DNA of 64,000 nucleotides from Geodermatophilus amargosae (lineage in GTDB: Bacteria > Actinomycetota > Actinomycetes > Mycobacteriales > Geodermatophilaceae), in NCBI RefSeq assembly GCF_900116515.1, contig NZ_FPBA01000007.1, positions 124,001 to 188,000 of the forward strand. The letters are read 5' to 3'. Positions 62,160 to 64,000 of this stretch are shown here, piece by piece (the stretch's first letter is position 1; the number at the start of each line of letters is the position of its first letter). The position numbers and the translations under genes are program-made. Below the pieces are notes generated by a model that ran no database searches, was not told where the DNA came from, and was given only the letters and a program-made list of their open reading frames with translations.

Positions 62160-63203
62160 TCAGCAGGCCGCGGCGGCCGCCGGCGCGAGGCCCCACGCGG
62201 CGGCGACGAGCTCCAGGCTGCGCACCCGCTCGCCGACACCGTGGGTGGACGCCGACAGCATCAGCTCGTCGGCCCCGGTGGCGGCGGCCAGCTCACGCAG
62301 CTCCGCGGCCACCTGCACCGGGTCCCCGACGACGGCGTTGCTCGGCATCCCCTCGGCGGCCGCGCGCTCGGGGTCGACCTGGGCCTCCTCCAGGCTCGGC
62401 ACCGGGCGCAGCCGGTTGGTGCGGATGGCCAGGCGCATGAGCCGGCCGGGCAGCGCGAGCCGGCGGGCCTCGTCCTCGGTGTCGGCGGCGAGCACGTTCG
62501 CCGTCACCACGGTGTGGGGCCGCTCGAGCACCGGCGAGGGGCGGAAGGACTCCCGGTACAGCTCGACGGCGGCCTGCACGTTCGGCCCGCCGAAGTGGTG
62601 CGCGAAGGCGAACGGCAGACCGAGCGCCCCGGCCAGCTGGGCGGAGAAGCCGCTCGAGCCCAGCAGCACGACCTCCGGCGCGGACGTCGGGGCGGGCGTC
62701 GCGGCGAAGTGCTCGGCCAGCCCGCCCTCGACCCGCCGGTCACCGAGCAGCCCCAGCAGGTCGAGCAGGTGCTGCGGGAAGTCGTCGGCGCTCAGGGCCG
62801 CCGGGTCGCGACGCAGCGCGATGGCGGTGTGCGCGTCGGTGCCCGGTGCGCGGCCGATGCCGAGGTCGATGCGGCCCGGGTGCAGCGCCTCGAGCAGGGC
62901 GAACTGCTCGGCGACGACGAGCGGCGCGTGGTTGGGCAGCATGACCCCGCCCGAGCCGACGCGGATCCGGTCGGTCACCGCGGCCAGGTGCGCGATGAGC
63001 ACCGGCGGGCTGGTGCTGGCCACCGCAGGCGTGTTGTGGTGCTCGGCCACCCAGATGCGGGTGTAGCCGAGCCGGTCGGCGGCCTGCGCCACGCCGGTGG
63101 TGGCGGCCAGGGCGTCAGCGGTCGACTGCCCCGTGCCGACGGTGGCCAGCTCGAGGACGGACAGCGGCAGGGGCGCGGACTCGGACATCATCAGCGGCAA
63201 CAC
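62160..63203 (-). CDS. Luciferase-like flavin oxidoreductase (LLM class)
   Basis: 347 residues, TIM-barrel flavin-dependent family. It begins [16 protein letters not shown], the start of the alkanal-monooxygenase-like MsnO8 subgroup, and shows [49 protein letters not shown] and [13 protein letters not shown]. Substrate unknown. GTG 63203 is preferred because GGGGAGG lies 8 bases upstream; ATG 63191 and 63188 are alternatives. Its start lies 35 bases from the divergent DUF1801-like gene. Confidence 0.92.
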   Translation of the reverse strand: MLPLMMSESAPLPLSVLELATVGTGQSTADALAATTGVAQAADRLGYTRIWVAEHHNTPAVASTSPPVLIAHLAAVTDRIRVGSGGVMLPNHAPLVVAEQFALLEALHPGRIDLGIGRAPGTDAHTAIALRRDPAALSADDFPQHLLDLLGLLGDRRVEGGLAEHFAATPAPTSAPEVVLLGSSGFSAQLAGALGLPFAFAHHFGGPNVQAAVELYRESFRPSPVLERPHTVVTANVLAADTEDEARRLALPGRLMRLAIRTNRLRPVPSLEEAQVDPERAAAEGMPSNAVVGDPVQVAAELRELAAATGADELMLSASTHGVGERVRSLELVAAAWGLAPAAAAAC

Positions 63204-63238
63204 CGCCGGGACCTCCCCGGCTTCCCGGAGGGGGCCCT

Positions 63239-63625
63239 GTGCGTGATCCCGGCGTCGACGCCCTGCTCGCCGCCTCGGAGCACCCGATGGCCGATCCCGT
63301 CCAGCGGCTGCGCGCGGCCCTGCTCGGCGGCGTCGACGGGCTCACCGAGCACGTCACGTGGCGCTCCCCGACGTTCGTGCACGGCGGCGTGGACCGGATG
63401 ACGGTGGACCGGATGACGGTGGACCTGTCGCGGGCCGACCGGGCGGTGCTGGTGTTCCACCGCGGCGCCCGGGTGCGCTCGGACGCCTTCGCCTCCGCCG
63501 ACCCCACCGGCCTGCTGGAGTGGAGGGGACCCGACCGCGCCCTGGTCACCCACACCGACGCCGCGGCGCTCGGCGCCGCCGTCCCGGTGCTGACCGGGCT
63601 GGTCCGGGACCGGGTGCGCGCCTAG
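63239..63625 (+). CDS. DUF1801-like small protein
   Basis: 128 residues. [16 protein letters not shown] and [14 protein letters not shown] fit the DUF1801/YdhG group, small soluble proteins of unknown activity. A 15-base duplication (63389-63418) inserts a second DRMTV in the middle of the domain. GTG 63239 has GGAGGGGG 4 bases upstream. Divergent from the oxidoreductase; its TAG overlaps the stop of the convergent MarR gene by 4 bases (63622-63625). Confidence 0.75.
   Translation: MRDPGVDALLAASEHPMADPVQRLRAALLGGVDGLTEHVTWRSPTFVHGGVDRMTVDRMTVDLSRADRAVLVFHRGARVRSDAFASADPTGLLEWRGPDRALVTHTDAAALGAAVPVLTGLVRDRVRA
63389..63418. repeat. Exact 15-base tandem duplication within the DUF1801-like gene
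   Basis: GTGGACCGGATGACG occurs twice head to tail, keeping frame and adding VDRMT. A third partial copy (GTGGACC) follows. Confidence 0.9.
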
Positions 63626-64000
63626 CAGGGAGCCCTGGCGTCGCCCCCGTGGGCGACCCGGCGGCTGCTGTCGGGGTCCAGCACCTCGACGACGGTCTCG
63701 AGCACCTCGCGCAGCGACTCGGTCTGCTCGGGGGTCAGCGGGTCGAACAGCGCGGCGCGGACGGCGTCGACGTGCCCGGGCGCCACGCTGCGGACGAGGT
63801 CCCAGCCGGCGTCGGTGAGCACGGCGACGTTGCCGCGGCCGTCCTCGGCCGACCGCTCCCGGCGGACCCAGCCACGGTCCTCGAGCCGGGCGACGGTGTG
63901 CGAGAGCCGGCTCTGCGACTGGTTGGCCCTCCGCGCGAGGTCGCTCATCCGGCGGCTGCGACCGGGCGCCTCGGACAGCATCGCCAGGACGACGTAGGCG
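63622..64000 (-). CDS. MarR-family transcriptional regulator (5' end cut by window)
   Basis: Open from the window edge to the stop at 63622, at least 126 residues, so the N-terminus is missing. A winged helix is clear: RMSDLARRANQSQSRLSHTV is the recognition region, with RLEDRGWVRRERSAEDGRGN as the wing and VLTDAGWDLVRSVAPGHVDAV after it, typical of MarR proteins. Target unknown; the oxidoreductase and DUF1801-like genes next to it are candidates. It converges with the latter. Confidence 0.92.
   Translation of the reverse strand, partial: AYVVLAMLSEAPGRSRRMSDLARRANQSQSRLSHTVARLEDRGWVRRERSAEDGRGNVAVLTDAGWDLVRSVAPGHVDAVRAALFDPLTPEQTESLREVLETVVEVLDPDSSRRVAHGGDARAPC

Overview
The window is high-GC actinobacterial chromosome. 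GTG starts are common, GTGA/ATGA start-stop overlaps are frequent, and several genes look leaderless. Gene content (RpfB, the Glp/RimJ/GlpR/GalU block, Pmt-type mannosyltransferase, CTC-type L25) and general sequence character suggest Geodermatophilaceae (Geodermatophilus, Blastococcus or Modestobacter). That placement is inferred, not proven.

Layout. 1-8181: the C-terminally truncated gene of a SurA-like lipoprotein, then a two-gene unit (Sfp-type phosphopantetheinyl transferase plus a one-module adenylation-carrier-thioesterase enzyme) converging on mfd. 8330-31852: a roughly 23 kb surface-polysaccharide locus. It has two paralogous priming glycosyl-phosphotransferases at its two ends, a BY-kinase/chain-length protein with a low-molecular-weight phosphatase, a Wzy-like polymerase, a Wzx-like flippase, five further glycosyltransferases, two polysaccharide deacetylases, a cytidylyltransferase, a CDP-alcohol phosphotransferase, an esterase-like lipoprotein and a 1395-residue secreted multidomain protein. 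The logic is Wzx/Wzy: prime on undecaprenyl phosphate, extend, flip, polymerise, control length, decorate. 32030-36263: pth, rplY, prs, glmU and tRNA-Gln, a conserved housekeeping run; glmU also supplies UDP-GlcNAc for the glycan genes.

36475-38084: fatty acyl desaturase plus a TetR regulator with a possible operator. 38094-44888: ispE, rsmA (apparently started with CTG), rpfB, a membrane protein, tatD and metG. 44924-48350: a membrane protein, an amino-acid permease and corA. 48364-49516: an orphan AbiEi/DUF559-type gene bracketed by two copies of a long palindromic repeat, the most unusual element in the window. 49515-53259: rsmI, a protein mannosyltransferase, a degenerate PPK2-like protein and tRNA-Ala. 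53383-57268: glpR, rimJ-like acetyltransferase, glp (MoeA-like) and galU, the order known from mycobacteria. 57374-62075: 5-formyl-THF cyclo-ligase, then a MatC-type transporter, a CaiB/BaiF CoA-transferase and a fused carboxyltransferase, probably a dicarboxylate-CoA pathway. 62160-64000: a luciferase-like oxidoreductase, a DUF1801-like protein and a MarR regulator cut by the window end.

No CRISPR array, rRNA, prophage or recognisable insertion sequence was seen. Predictions rest on reading motifs, start sites and gene context; no database search was possible.
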